Positions 52,327 to 61,388 are shown, numbered from the stretch's first letter. The stretch is DNA of 64,000 bases from Pelomonas sp047654805 (GCF_047654805.1 NZ_JASGIV010000001.1:5642001-5706000); one strand, 5' to 3'. Notes: generated from the letters alone by a model not told the origin. Program-made: numbers and translations.

Positions 52327-53723
52327 TGGCCGCGCAAGGAGGCAGCAAGATCCGCAACGCCCGGCTGGGCGCCGAAGGCACGCTGGCCTGCCTGGTGCAG
52401 GCCCGCGGCGCCCCCGCGCGCCGCTACCTGCTCAGCGCAGCGCACGTACTCTGCCCCAGCGGCTTCGGCGCGCGCGGCGACAGCATCGAGGCCGACCTTG
52501 GCGCCGGCCAGTGGCAGACGGTGGCGACGCTGGCCGACTGGACCCGGTTGAGCCCGATCCCCGGCGCCCAGCAGAGCTACGACGCGGCCATCGCCGAGAT
52601 CACGAATCCGGCGCTGGTCAGCCCCGACATCGCCGGCATCGGCCACGCGCCGACGGGCCTGGCCGGCTTCATCTACCCCGGCATGTCGGTGCAGGTCAGT
52701 GGCGCCTTCAGCGGCCGGCTGATGAGCGGCTCGGTGCACTCGATCGACCGGGCCGTCAGCCTGGTCTACGAGGATCCCTTCGACCAGCACGAGTTCACGA
52801 TGGATTTCAAGGGCCAGACGCTCTACGGCCAGCAGGGCTCGCCCTGGCAGCCGATAACGCAGGCCGGCGACAGCGGCGCGCTGGTGCTGGACGCCTTCGG
52901 CCAGGGCCTGGGCCTCCACATCGCCGCCACGGCCGCCAGCTTCGGCGTGACGGCCAGCGTCTTCAGCCCGCTGCGCAACGTGCTGGACCAGCTCGACGTG
53001 GACCTCGTGACCACGCCCGGCGTGGCCCCGGCCGGCGCGCCGGACCCGACGACACTTAACGCTCAGGGAGATAAGCAGTTCGGCATCAAGATCCTGCCGC
53101 TACTGGCGTTGCACCAGTGCTTCGAGGGGAGCGTGAAATGGCAGCTCACGCCGCAAGGCCTGCGCGTGGATGGACTGCTCGACCGCACCGGCGGCGAGCC
53201 GGTGACGGTGGCCCGGGTCTGGCGGGATTTCGGCACGGACATCTGCGACTGGGCCACGCAGTACCGCGTGCCGGCCGAGCTGATAGTCGCGACGATCTGC
53301 ACCGAGAGCAACGGTGACCGTAACGTGCCCTCGCGCCCGGAGTCGGAGGGCCGGCTGTCGGCCGGGCTGATGCAGACGCTGATCGGCACGGCCCAGCAGA
53401 TGCTCGGCAGCGGTGTGACCGTGGACGAGGGCTGGCTGCGCACCCCGCGCAATGGCATCCAGGCCGGTACGGCCTGCATCGCCGGCTGGCGCGGCCGGTC
53501 CGCCTACGACCCGCCACTGGTGGCCTGCGTCTACAACGCCGGCGGCATCTACCAGAACGACGGCACCCTCAACCGCTGGAAGCTCAAGCAGTACCCGATC
53601 GGCACGGGCCAACACGTGGACCGTTTCGTCCAGTGGTTCAACGACTGCTTCGCCCATCTCGAAGCAACCGCTGGTGCGCCGCTCGCCACTGGCACGCCCA
53701 GCTTCTGGCAACTCTTGAGGTGA
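52323..53723 (+). CDS. trypsin-like serine protease fused to a lytic transglycosylase
   Basis: 466 residues. The N-terminal half has a chymotrypsin-type triad: His41 in LLSAAHVL, Asp87 in SYDAAIAEI and Ser184 in GDSGALVL. The C-terminal half carries the SLT goose-lysozyme-like signature with catalytic Glu328 in TICTESNGDRN, then SAGLMQTLIGTAQQML and CVYNAGG. No signal peptide is visible. A hydrophobic segment precedes neither domain, so the export route is unclear. Its start ATG overlaps the lipoprotein stop (ATGA), and the next gene begins 4 bases after its stop. This domain pairing is uncommon; the two activities on one chain suggest processing at the wall. Confidence 0.8.
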   Translation: MMAAQGGSKIRNARLGAEGTLACLVQARGAPARRYLLSAAHVLCPSGFGARGDSIEADLGAGQWQTVATLADWTRLSPIPGAQQSYDAAIAEITNPALVSPDIAGIGHAPTGLAGFIYPGMSVQVSGAFSGRLMSGSVHSIDRAVSLVYEDPFDQHEFTMDFKGQTLYGQQGSPWQPITQAGDSGALVLDAFGQGLGLHIAATAASFGVTASVFSPLRNVLDQLDVDLVTTPGVAPAGAPDPTTLNAQGDKQFGIKILPLLALHQCFEGSVKWQLTPQGLRVDGLLDRTGGEPVTVARVWRDFGTDICDWATQYRVPAELIVATICTESNGDRNVPSRPESEGRLSAGLMQTLIGTAQQMLGSGVTVDEGWLRTPRNGIQAGTACIAGWRGRSAYDPPLVACVYNAGGIYQNDGTLNRWKLKQYPIGTGQHVDRFVQWFNDCFAHLEATAGAPLATGTPSFWQLLR

Positions 53724-53727
53724 TGCC

Positions 53728-55419
53728 ATGTGGACACGAAAAGCACTGCTGCTGCCCGCCTTCGCGCTCACAGGCTGGCTGTTCGCCGCGGCGGCCCTTG
53801 CCGCGGACCGCTGCAGCCCGCTGGCGGAACTCGCTGCCGGCACGGCGATCGAGTTCCGCGCCGGCGACTCCGACGCCTCGATGCGCCTGGAGGCCCGTCT
53901 TTCGCAGGATCTCGTGCTGACCCTGCCCGTCGGCAGCGCCAGCGATGGCGTGCTGGCCACCGACAGCCTCGCGGTGCGCGGCATCCCGCTGGGCCTGGCG
54001 CCGCTGGAGGGCGTGGTGCTGAGGCTGGACGGCGGTTCTGGCGCGCTGGTGGCCCATGTGGGCACCCAGCGCCTGCTTATCGCGAACGACAAGGGCATAC
54101 CCCAGGATGTCGACAAGAACCCGCTGATGCTGGTGCCCGATCCGGTCGAGGCGAACAGCTTCAGCATCCTCAAGGGCGCCCGCCTCACGGTCACCGAGGG
54201 TACGAAGGTGCGCGTCAGCGCTGGCACGCTGCTGCGCTGGAGCCCGGAGCCCGGTGCGCCGCTGAAGGCCCGCCTGGCCCGCGGTCAGCGCTTCAACACC
54301 AGCGCCACTGCGCAGGAAGCGCCGACCTTCACTCTCGGTCCCACGCGCCAGGCCGGTGGCGGCAAGCTCACGTTGAAGCTGAGCACGCGGCAGCTGGACC
54401 TGAGCAAGAGCAAGCCCACCTTCTGCCTGGTCGGCCCTGCGGGCGATCGACCCGCCCGCGTGCTGGACGCCCGCTTCCTGCAGCAGCAGGGTGACGTGGC
54501 GAGCTACGAGCTGACAGTGCCGGAACCTGGCGAGCTCACAGCCCTGGACCTGCAGCGCGACCTGCTCACCCGGCCGGCTCGGGTCCGCGCGCTGGTCTAC
54601 TCGCCCGAAGGTTTGGTGGTGCTGGATACGCACGCCGAGCTGGCGCTCAGCGATCCACGCTGGGCAGTCGGCTTCGCCACCGGCATGCTGGTGCTGGTCT
54701 ACCTCGTGTTCGCCTGGTTCATGAGTACCGGCAACCCGTTGGCCATGGTGCGGCAGCTGATCGTGCAGCCGTCCACCGGGCGCTACAGCGTCTCCAACCT
54801 GCAGATCCTGCTGTGGACGCTGCTGGTGATCTTCGCGCTGAGCTTTTCATGGTGGACCACCGACGGTCTGATGGAGCTGCGGCCCGACATCCTGCAACTG
54901 CTGGGCATCGCCGGCGGCGCCAGCGTGCTTGGGCGCAGCGTGCAGAGCATGGGCGCGCCGCCCGTGCCGGCCGCGCCGACCGGCCCCTCGGCCAAGGACC
55001 TGGTGGCCACCGCGGATGGCCAGGGCGTGGACTTGCTGCGCATGCAGATGCTCGGCTTCACGATCTTTTCGCTGGCCTATGCGCTGATCTCGGTGCTGCG
55101 CAGCCAGGGCCTGCCCGAGCTGCCGCAGAGCCTCTTCTGGCTGATGGGCCTGGGCAATGCGGCCTATGTGGCCGGCAAAGTGCCGGACGCGCTGGGCAGC
55201 TCGGCAAGCGCGGCACCGGCGCCTCCCACATCGTTGACATCGTTCGAGGCCGGACTCTCCGCTTCGCGAATCCAGGCGATGCAGCGGGTATTGAACGTGG
55301 CGACCAGCGGCACCATCGACGCCTCTACCCGTCAGGCCGTCGTCGACTACATGCAGAAGAACGGGCTCTACCCCGCTGGCTCGATCAGCGAGCCGCTGCT
55401 GGCGAAGCTGGGCGTGTGA
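53728..55419 (+). CDS. membrane protein with peptidoglycan-binding-like C-terminus
   Basis: 563 residues. A signal peptide (about 1-25) starts a periplasmic beta-rich region (about 30-300). Four hydrophobic helices follow (about 311-331, 355-375, 446-468, 474-494), then a C-terminal cytosolic-or-periplasmic PG_binding_1-like segment (about 512-563, SRIQAMQRVLNVATSGTID and QAVVDYMQKNGLYPAGSI). It is the third gene of the envelope operon, four bases after the protease/transglycosylase gene. The same kind of wall-binding segment in genes one and three supports a joint complex. No family name was recognised; the functional idea is inference. Confidence 0.75.
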   Translation: MWTRKALLLPAFALTGWLFAAAALAADRCSPLAELAAGTAIEFRAGDSDASMRLEARLSQDLVLTLPVGSASDGVLATDSLAVRGIPLGLAPLEGVVLRLDGGSGALVAHVGTQRLLIANDKGIPQDVDKNPLMLVPDPVEANSFSILKGARLTVTEGTKVRVSAGTLLRWSPEPGAPLKARLARGQRFNTSATAQEAPTFTLGPTRQAGGGKLTLKLSTRQLDLSKSKPTFCLVGPAGDRPARVLDARFLQQQGDVASYELTVPEPGELTALDLQRDLLTRPARVRALVYSPEGLVVLDTHAELALSDPRWAVGFATGMLVLVYLVFAWFMSTGNPLAMVRQLIVQPSTGRYSVSNLQILLWTLLVIFALSFSWWTTDGLMELRPDILQLLGIAGGASVLGRSVQSMGAPPVPAAPTGPSAKDLVATADGQGVDLLRMQMLGFTIFSLAYALISVLRSQGLPELPQSLFWLMGLGNAAYVAGKVPDALGSSASAAPAPPTSLTSFEAGLSASRIQAMQRVLNVATSGTIDASTRQAVVDYMQKNGLYPAGSISEPLLAKLGV

Positions 55420-55599
55420 AGGCCAGCCTACTTAAACAACGCCTTGATTTGAACTCAATGTCGGGTTTCGCCAATAGATCTCGTTCCTTGAGATGGAGGA
55501 ACAACGGACCGCGCAGACATCACGAAGGCAGCGATGCCGGGGCTGTCTCGCGGTCGCCCACCGCCAGGTTCGACATTAATCAGAGAAGAAGAGAGGCGC

Positions 55600-58026
55600 A
55601 TGCAAGCAATCTTGGAGACCCGTGCTCGGGGTGCCGAGCAACTCAAGAATCCGGAGAACGTCCGGGCTGCAGTTCTGGGGCTGATGCGGATCACGCTTCA
55701 GCACGCTTGCGTTGTGCTGGGCGAGTGGATCGCCAACACGCTTCGAGCAGACCCCTCCAAGCTTCAGAACTTCACCGGCGTCGACCTGAAGGACTTTGTC
55801 GCCCCCGCTGACGGCGACCTGGTCAGTTTGCTGTCCGAGCTCCTTGTGGCGGTCGAGAATATGGGTTGGAAGTCGGCCGGTCGTCACTACTGGGAGACAG
55901 TGCCACTGTCGGACCCGCTCAAGCGCCTTGTCGGAAAGCCCAAGGCGAACGTTGAAACCGTCCTGCTAGCGTTCGTACGAGAGCGCAACGACGGCGTCGA
56001 GGGACACGGCTTGCCTGGTGACTACGATCCCGAATCGGACGTGGCCGTCATCAGAAGCCTGATCACTCGAGCCGCGCCGTTCCTGCCAACTGTGGCTGAC
56101 GATGGCGAGGCGCTCCTTATCCCATCGCTCGGTGGCCGTGAAGGCACGCCCCTGAAAACGCTGAAGCTCTATGGCGGCGACCCTATCTGCTACCGCCGCC
56201 TGACTGCGACGTCCGGCGGCAAGATCCGGGTCGAAGCCCAGATCTCTCGTGCGCTCCTCAAGCGCGAGGGCGTAATCTTCGAAGTCCCGAACTTGCTCTT
56301 GGAGCTTCCGGCGCGGTCGTCGCCCGAGTACTCCATCGCTGAGCCCAGTTGGGAGCCGGACTGGAGACCATTCGTTCTAATTCCTGATCGCTTGGCGACG
56401 ATCCAGGAGTTCACGGGGCGCTCGACCGAGCTGTCAGCGCTGGAAGAGTGGGCGGACGACATGGACTCACGTCGGTGCATGGTGCACGGCGACGGTGGCA
56501 TGGGCAAGACCACGCTGGTCATCGAGTTCCTGCATCGGCTCATAGAAGGTGAGACCGAGGTCAAATGGCGGCCCGAGCTGATCACCTTCTACACGGCGAA
56601 GAAGACGCGGTGGGGCCTGCAGGGGCTTGAGCATATCTCGGCGCAGGATGTCGGGGTTGCCGACGTCGCTGTCGAGATCGCACGCCTGCACTCAACGAAG
56701 CCGCTGGATCGCTCCTGGTACGACAAGAGCCCGAAGGAGGTCGTCGCGAAGCTTGCCGGCCTGCAGGCCGGGATGCGGATCAAGCGTGATGACCATCTGA
56801 TAATCCTCGACAACACCGAGACGATGGCCAAGAACGAGGCAGACATCAAGGCTCTCGGTGCCCAGATCAACGAGCTTAGCAAGCACGTCGGCCGGGTGAT
56901 CCTTACCTCGCGGCGCCGTGAGCAGATCGAAGCGTTCCCCATCCCCACGGAGAGCTGGACGCCCGACGAAGGGCTGGAGTTCCTAAAGAAGCGCGGGCGC
57001 ACGCTCAAATGCCAGTCCATCATCCAGGCTGGCGCAGCGACCCTCCGGAGCCATTCCAAGGCGCTCAACAACAAGCCGATCGCGCTGGAAGTCTTCGCTC
57101 AGGCCGCCTCCGCGCCCGGCGAAAGCCTCGAACGTGCGTTCGAGCGCGTGCAGCGGATGCAGCGTCACGATCTGGGCCAATTCCTTTACGACGACGCTTG
57201 GAGCCGCCTTGCACCCGAGATGCGCCATGTGATGCTGCTCATGAACCGCATCGGCGACGTGATCGACCAGTACATCATCCAACTGTGCTGCCGGGTCGCA
57301 AACGTGAACGTGGCGGCTGCGAGCGAGGCCATCGAGGAGAGCAAGGGTATCGGGACGGTGACAAAGATTCAGGGGATCCTGCAAGTTGCCTTCAACCCGG
57401 AATTCTCGAATTACTGTGCTGAGCGCACCGAACTGCTGGATGGCAAGACCGTGCCGACCGAGGAGGACACGAACTGGGTTCAAAGACGGTATCGGGAGTT
57501 TGTCGCCGATGCCTCCACCCAAGTGCGCGATCGAAATACTCGGGCCTTCGTGGTTCCCTCTGCGCGCGCTGCGTGGAAGAGTTTCCAGGACGGAAACATC
57601 GATCAAGCCTTCCAGCACTACGCTGCTGCCTGTACTGAGGATCCCGACAACGGCTACCTCTACGACCGGTTCGCCTACGCTCTGTTCAGCCAGCGGCGGT
57701 ACCCGGAGGCGCTCGAGAAGGCCAAGCGGGCGACCGTGTTGCTCGCCGAAGAGCCCGAGGCCTGGTTCACCCGCGGCATGATCGAAGCCCGGCTGGGACG
57801 CGCGCCCGAGGCGCTCAAAGACCTGGATCGGGCCGAGTCTCTCGGCAAGCCGAGGCATCTCTGCGAACTGCAGCGTGCTTATGCGTACGTTTATTCAGAT
57901 CCGAAGGACGTCGATAGTGCTCGCAAGTGCATCGAGCACGCCCTCAAGCATGCTCCAAGAGACAGGTTCCTCGACCGATTCGCGTCCGAAGCGACTGCGT
58001 TCAAGAACCGCTGGCTGCGGGACTAG
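55600..58026 (+). CDS. STAND-type NTPase with N-terminal HEPN-like domain and TPR C-terminus
   Basis: 808 residues from the ATG at 55600 (GAGAGG upstream). The N-terminal 150 residues contain RNDGVEGH (Arg129-x6-His136), fitting the Rx4-6H RNase motif of HEPN domains. The NTPase core has a Walker A (HGDGGMGKTTL, about 296-306), a Walker B (LIILDNTE, about 400-407) and an arginine-containing VILTSRRR sensor. The C-terminus (about 660-800) has TPR-like helices (AFQHYAAACTEDPDNGYLYD). The plan matches prokaryotic NLR-like antiviral proteins: a sensor repeat region, a switch NTPase and a nucleolytic effector. HEPN assignment is by motif only. Confidence 0.8.
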   Translation: MQAILETRARGAEQLKNPENVRAAVLGLMRITLQHACVVLGEWIANTLRADPSKLQNFTGVDLKDFVAPADGDLVSLLSELLVAVENMGWKSAGRHYWETVPLSDPLKRLVGKPKANVETVLLAFVRERNDGVEGHGLPGDYDPESDVAVIRSLITRAAPFLPTVADDGEALLIPSLGGREGTPLKTLKLYGGDPICYRRLTATSGGKIRVEAQISRALLKREGVIFEVPNLLLELPARSSPEYSIAEPSWEPDWRPFVLIPDRLATIQEFTGRSTELSALEEWADDMDSRRCMVHGDGGMGKTTLVIEFLHRLIEGETEVKWRPELITFYTAKKTRWGLQGLEHISAQDVGVADVAVEIARLHSTKPLDRSWYDKSPKEVVAKLAGLQAGMRIKRDDHLIILDNTETMAKNEADIKALGAQINELSKHVGRVILTSRRREQIEAFPIPTESWTPDEGLEFLKKRGRTLKCQSIIQAGAATLRSHSKALNNKPIALEVFAQAASAPGESLERAFERVQRMQRHDLGQFLYDDAWSRLAPEMRHVMLLMNRIGDVIDQYIIQLCCRVANVNVAAASEAIEESKGIGTVTKIQGILQVAFNPEFSNYCAERTELLDGKTVPTEEDTNWVQRRYREFVADASTQVRDRNTRAFVVPSARAAWKSFQDGNIDQAFQHYAAACTEDPDNGYLYDRFAYALFSQRRYPEALEKAKRATVLLAEEPEAWFTRGMIEARLGRAPEALKDLDRAESLGKPRHLCELQRAYAYVYSDPKDVDSARKCIEHALKHAPRDRFLDRFASEATAFKNRWLRD

Positions 58027-58072
58027 TAGGTAAGCGTCCAGTCCGACCAAGAACTCTTTGAAGGGGGCGTGA

Positions 58073-58190
58073 GTGCGAACGACACTCGGCCTGCCACGAG
58101 GCTATGCGCGAGCAAAGCCGAAGTACGCGCAGGATCAGAAGCAGGCAGCCGTCGAGCACTATCTTGGCCATGGTTCGGCCATATATGCGG
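58073..58190 (+). pseudogene. IS3-type transposase OrfA relic
   Basis: About 39 codons from a GTG. The segment PKYAQDQKQAAVEHYLGHG matches the N-terminal YS.EQK.KAVEHY..HG pattern of IS3-family OrfA proteins, where a helix-turn-helix would follow. After Gly-Ser-Ala the similarity is lost, and no OrfB, terminal repeat or duplication is visible. This is debris of an insertion in the gap between the STAND gene and the SMC-type operon. Confidence 0.55.
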
Positions 58191-58316
58191 ATAGGTCCAA
58201 CAGGGTCTCCTCAGAATTCAACCTCTTTACCTCAACTAGGTTGAAAGATCGAACCGGTCTGCAGCGTTCATAGATCTTCATGCGAATAATCAAAGATTCC
58301 GCATAATTGTTTTATT

Positions 58317-58331
58317 TTACTGACGCAGTAA
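58317..58331. promoter_or_regulatory. short inverted repeat in A/T-rich leader of the SMC-type operon
   Basis: TTACTG and CAGTAA flank a three-base ACG in the most A/T-rich stretch (about 58,270-58,335) of the 620-bp gap upstream of the SMC-like ATPase. The dyad could be a regulator site near the operon's promoter. It lies about 320 bases before the ATPase start, so a leader RNA or small gene may sit between. No clear -35/-10 pair was identified. Confidence 0.35.
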
Positions 58332-58536
58332 GGCTGAGCGAGCGAAACATTTTGTAGGAACGAACAGTGCGCATCAATGAATCGATCCAACTGCGAGGCA
58401 GCATGAAGGTCGCTGTGCGGTGTTTGAACCACCATGGGGAAAAAACGAGGACTACAAGACAAGGCAGTTCATTACAGTGGCCATCAAACGGACAAGCAAA
58501 ACCAAGAAGCCGCCTCAAACAATTCAGGGAGAACAC

Positions 58537-58638
58537 ATGTCTTCTACGCGAAGCGTCGCCGCGCCTCCGTTCCGAGTCCATCTTTCGACGTCCCTTGGGT
58601 GCGCCCCAATCCCGAGGTCGTTTTCGGCACTTCGTTGA
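58537..58638 (+). CDS. possible 33-residue leader peptide upstream of the SMC-like ATPase
   Basis: An ATG at 58537 has GGGAG five bases upstream and encodes 33 residues starting MSSTRSVAAPPFRVH, ending nine bases before the ATPase ATG. Its composition is not distinctive. The GAGAGG of the ATPase falls near its stop, so translational coupling is possible. It may equally be chance; an overlapping frame from 58434 encodes a Lys/Gln/Asn-rich peptide. Neither is recognised. Confidence 0.25.
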   Translation: MSSTRSVAAPPFRVHLSTSLGCAPIPRSFSALR

Positions 58639-58647
58639 GAGGCGTCG

Positions 58648-60720
58648 ATGGCCAACTTTCCTGTCCTCGAACGCGTTCGAGTCACCGACTACGGTCTCTA
58701 CGTAGGCACGCCCGAGAAGCCCGGCCTTGACCACCACTTCGTGGATGGAGTCAACGTCATCGTCGGCATCAACGGCCTTGGCAAGACGACCCTTCTCAAC
58801 ATCCTGCTGAGAGCCTTGACCGGCGCTTCGGATGTTCCCGGAGGCGATGAAGAGCTCGGCGACAAAAAGAGACGACTGGTCCCCGTAGAACGGAACTGGT
58901 TTCGCAAGCGCGTGCCGGACGATGCTGTCAACGCCAAGGTGACCATTTGGTTCAAGCTAGGGCAGAGCCGCTTCGAGGTAACCCGGTCGCTGGCCAACAT
59001 GGACGTGACCGAGCTTTGGATCGATCAGCAGCAGGATCCCAACAAGCGCGCCACAGGGCTGGAAGCGGCGTACCGCAATGCTGTAGCGGCCAGTGCCGGG
59101 CTGGCGTCGTTCGACGACTTCGTGTTCATCCTGCGGTACGTGATCTTCTACTTGGAAGACCGCCGGAGCCTGGTCTGGGACGAGGCTGCGCAGGGTGACA
59201 TCCTGGGCATCCTGTTCGGTGAGGTCGGCGGGCGTGAGCGTTATGTCGAACTCTTCAACGATGTGTTGAGTAAGGACAGCGCGTACCGCAACATGCACGC
59301 CGTCGTTCACGGCCGTCGGAAGAAGCTCGAAAAACAGAACAGCACCATCGAAGGCGGCCAGATCGAGATGCTGGTCAAAACGCTCGAAGAGCGCAAGGAC
59401 GAGCTCAAGGACTTGTCCGCCAGACGGAATGAACTGATTCGAACGCGCGACGGTCTGCGTGAACAGATGGAAAACCGCCGTCAGGAAATTCACGAGCGGC
59501 GCGCCACATTGGCCGCGCAGCTCAACACGTTCTATGAATCGTTCTTCCCGTCACTGGACGGGCCTGCGCGCTATCTCCTTGCTCACTTCGAGGCAGGTAC
59601 CGGTTGCCTGGTGTGTGGCAGCAAGGGTGAGGCGGTCACCAAAAGGGTCGAAGCCAAGCTCTACCTGAACATCTGCCCGGTCTGCGACAGTCCGCTTGAG
59701 AACGGGCAGCAGCCTGCACATGACCCTCACGCTGGCGAAGACATCGAGCGGCAGCGAGAAGAAATCGCTGCGGCAGAGCGCGACCTGGAGAAGATGACGC
59801 CTTCGCTGCAAGCCGCCGATCTGGACTACTCGACGGTCGCTGCGGAGTTGGTGTCGGCGACGGCAGCAGTAGCCGGCTTGGAGCAGCAGCTCAAGGCGCT
59901 TGGTCAGAGCTTGCCTGACGTCATGCAGCGTCGCGATCATCTTGCCAGCCAGATGGTGGGCTTCGAGGCCCTGTTGAACCAACTTGACGTCGAGTATGCG
60001 GAGGCGGCCGAGAAGTTCGGCCAGTTAGCGGAGGTGGTCCACCAAGAAGTCGAGGCGGTCTCTGCAAACATCGAGCGAATTTTTGCCGGATACATCAGTG
60101 GCTTCCTCGCTGAGCAGTGCGAAATCAAGTATTCGCCTCGCTTCAGGCAGCTTGGACAGCGTTCGGGCATGGAGCAGTACCCGTTCCCGCATTTCATTCC
60201 GGCACTGACATCGGGCGTTCATCGCAACGGCGCCACCGTGCGGGAAGCTGGGCAGTCGGTCTCCGAATCCCAGAAGGAGTTCATCGATCTGGCCTTTAGG
60301 ATGGCCATCCTCGCCTTGGCTGCACCTGACGCGCCCACGATGCTTGTTCTCGAGACGCCGGAGGCCAGCCTTGACTCCGTGTTTGTTCCGCGCGCAGCTG
60401 ACCTGCTTCGACGCTTTGCCACGAAGACTGGCTCCGCCAGCGAGACCCGGTTGATCGCATCGTCGAACGTGAATCGAGAAGAGATGATCCCTGCACTCTT
60501 CGGCGCCTATCCAGATCAGCGCTTCTACGGCCAGGTCGTCGACGAGGCGCCCACTGATATGCCCGACATGATCGCAGCTGAGGATCGTGAGGCTCACGTC
60601 CTGGACCTGATCAAGATCGCAGCACCAACGCGCGCGCTGGAACGCTTCCGCGAGGCCTATGAGGCCGAGCGAGATCTCGCCATCTACCCTGAGCGCCGGG
60701 AAGGCAACAGAGCGGCATGA
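58648..60720 (+). CDS. SMC/Rad50-like ATPase with coiled coil and four-cysteine zinc element
   Basis: 690 residues. The N-terminal ATPase half has the Walker A VGINGLGKTTL (39-49). A long coiled coil (about 225-295 and 365-470) is interrupted at its tip by CLVC (Cys320, Cys323) and CPVC (Cys343, Cys346), forming an intramolecular zinc site rather than the one-CxxC Rad50 hook. The C-terminal half has a signature-like SVSESQKEFIDLAFRM (about 537-552) and Walker B LVLETPEASLD (566-576). It is the first gene of a coupled operon with a small protein and a nuclease. DNA-end sensing or loop handling is inferred from the family. Confidence 0.88.
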   Translation: MANFPVLERVRVTDYGLYVGTPEKPGLDHHFVDGVNVIVGINGLGKTTLLNILLRALTGASDVPGGDEELGDKKRRLVPVERNWFRKRVPDDAVNAKVTIWFKLGQSRFEVTRSLANMDVTELWIDQQQDPNKRATGLEAAYRNAVAASAGLASFDDFVFILRYVIFYLEDRRSLVWDEAAQGDILGILFGEVGGRERYVELFNDVLSKDSAYRNMHAVVHGRRKKLEKQNSTIEGGQIEMLVKTLEERKDELKDLSARRNELIRTRDGLREQMENRRQEIHERRATLAAQLNTFYESFFPSLDGPARYLLAHFEAGTGCLVCGSKGEAVTKRVEAKLYLNICPVCDSPLENGQQPAHDPHAGEDIERQREEIAAAERDLEKMTPSLQAADLDYSTVAAELVSATAAVAGLEQQLKALGQSLPDVMQRRDHLASQMVGFEALLNQLDVEYAEAAEKFGQLAEVVHQEVEAVSANIERIFAGYISGFLAEQCEIKYSPRFRQLGQRSGMEQYPFPHFIPALTSGVHRNGATVREAGQSVSESQKEFIDLAFRMAILALAAPDAPTMLVLETPEASLDSVFVPRAADLLRRFATKTGSASETRLIASSNVNREEMIPALFGAYPDQRFYGQVVDEAPTDMPDMIAAEDREAHVLDLIKIAAPTRALERFREAYEAERDLAIYPERREGNRAA

Positions 60721-61388
60721 CACAGGACGTCCACCCCTTACCATCGCCCGAGACCTCCCCGCCGCTGGAGAGCGCGGGAATGTGGAAGGCTTGGGTCGTG
60801 ATGTGTATCTCCGAGTCGGAGCGCATGGGCCTGACGCCGGTGACCACTGCGCAGTTGCACGTTATCCTGTACTTGGCCAACACTCTGGCGGACCTGTACG
60901 GCGTGACCCGCGTCCGTGGCCGGGTGCTGAAGCGCGGTGCATACCCCTTCTTCCCCGACGTCCAGCGCGACATCGATCGACTTGCATTCGCCGATGTCCT
61001 GCGGATCGACCAGGTCGAGTTCGGTGCGAAGGGGCACATGTCGGCCCACTATGGGCTGGGCCTCAAGGGCGCAGCGATCAGCAGATCCCTCGTCGCCCAC
61101 TCAGCTGAGGCCAAGCGCACGTCGAACCTGCTCAGAGAGCTGGCCTGCGCCTGCTTCGGGCGGTTTCTTATTGATCGTGTCGACATCGGTGCCATTGACG
61201 CCAACTACGGCGACGCGCACGTTCTCGATGGCGAAGTCGTCGACTTTTCCGAGTGGAGCCGGGACAACAAGAACATGGGCTTGGCCCGCTTGCTGATTGA
61301 CCGTCTGAAGGAACTTCGACCCGATGTTCAGCGCGACGGTGTTCGCCTGTACTGCGACTATCTCGACAAGGCGTTGACCACGGCATGA
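60717..61388 (+). CDS. small 'middle component' protein of the SMC-type operon
   Basis: 223 residues, cytoplasmic, starting in an ATGA overlap with the ATPase gene and ending in another with the nuclease gene. A wHTH-like region (TAQLHVILYLANTLADLYG then VLKRGAYPFFPDVQRDIDRL, about 43-88) resembles the small middle proteins of ABC-ATPase three-component systems. The C-terminal half contains DRVDIGAIDANYGD and FSEWSRDNKN. No catalytic motif is visible. An adaptor linking ATPase and nuclease is the simplest reading; this is inference from gene order and fold pattern. Confidence 0.7.
   Translation: MTQDVHPLPSPETSPPLESAGMWKAWVVMCISESERMGLTPVTTAQLHVILYLANTLADLYGVTRVRGRVLKRGAYPFFPDVQRDIDRLAFADVLRIDQVEFGAKGHMSAHYGLGLKGAAISRSLVAHSAEAKRTSNLLRELACACFGRFLIDRVDIGAIDANYGDAHVLDGEVVDFSEWSRDNKNMGLARLLIDRLKELRPDVQRDGVRLYCDYLDKALTTA

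Noticed and set aside
58367..58730. Overlapping frames of 72-112 codons before the SMC-like ATPase
   Set aside because: They conflict with each other and lack similarity; only the 33-codon frame with a ribosome-binding site was kept, at low confidence.
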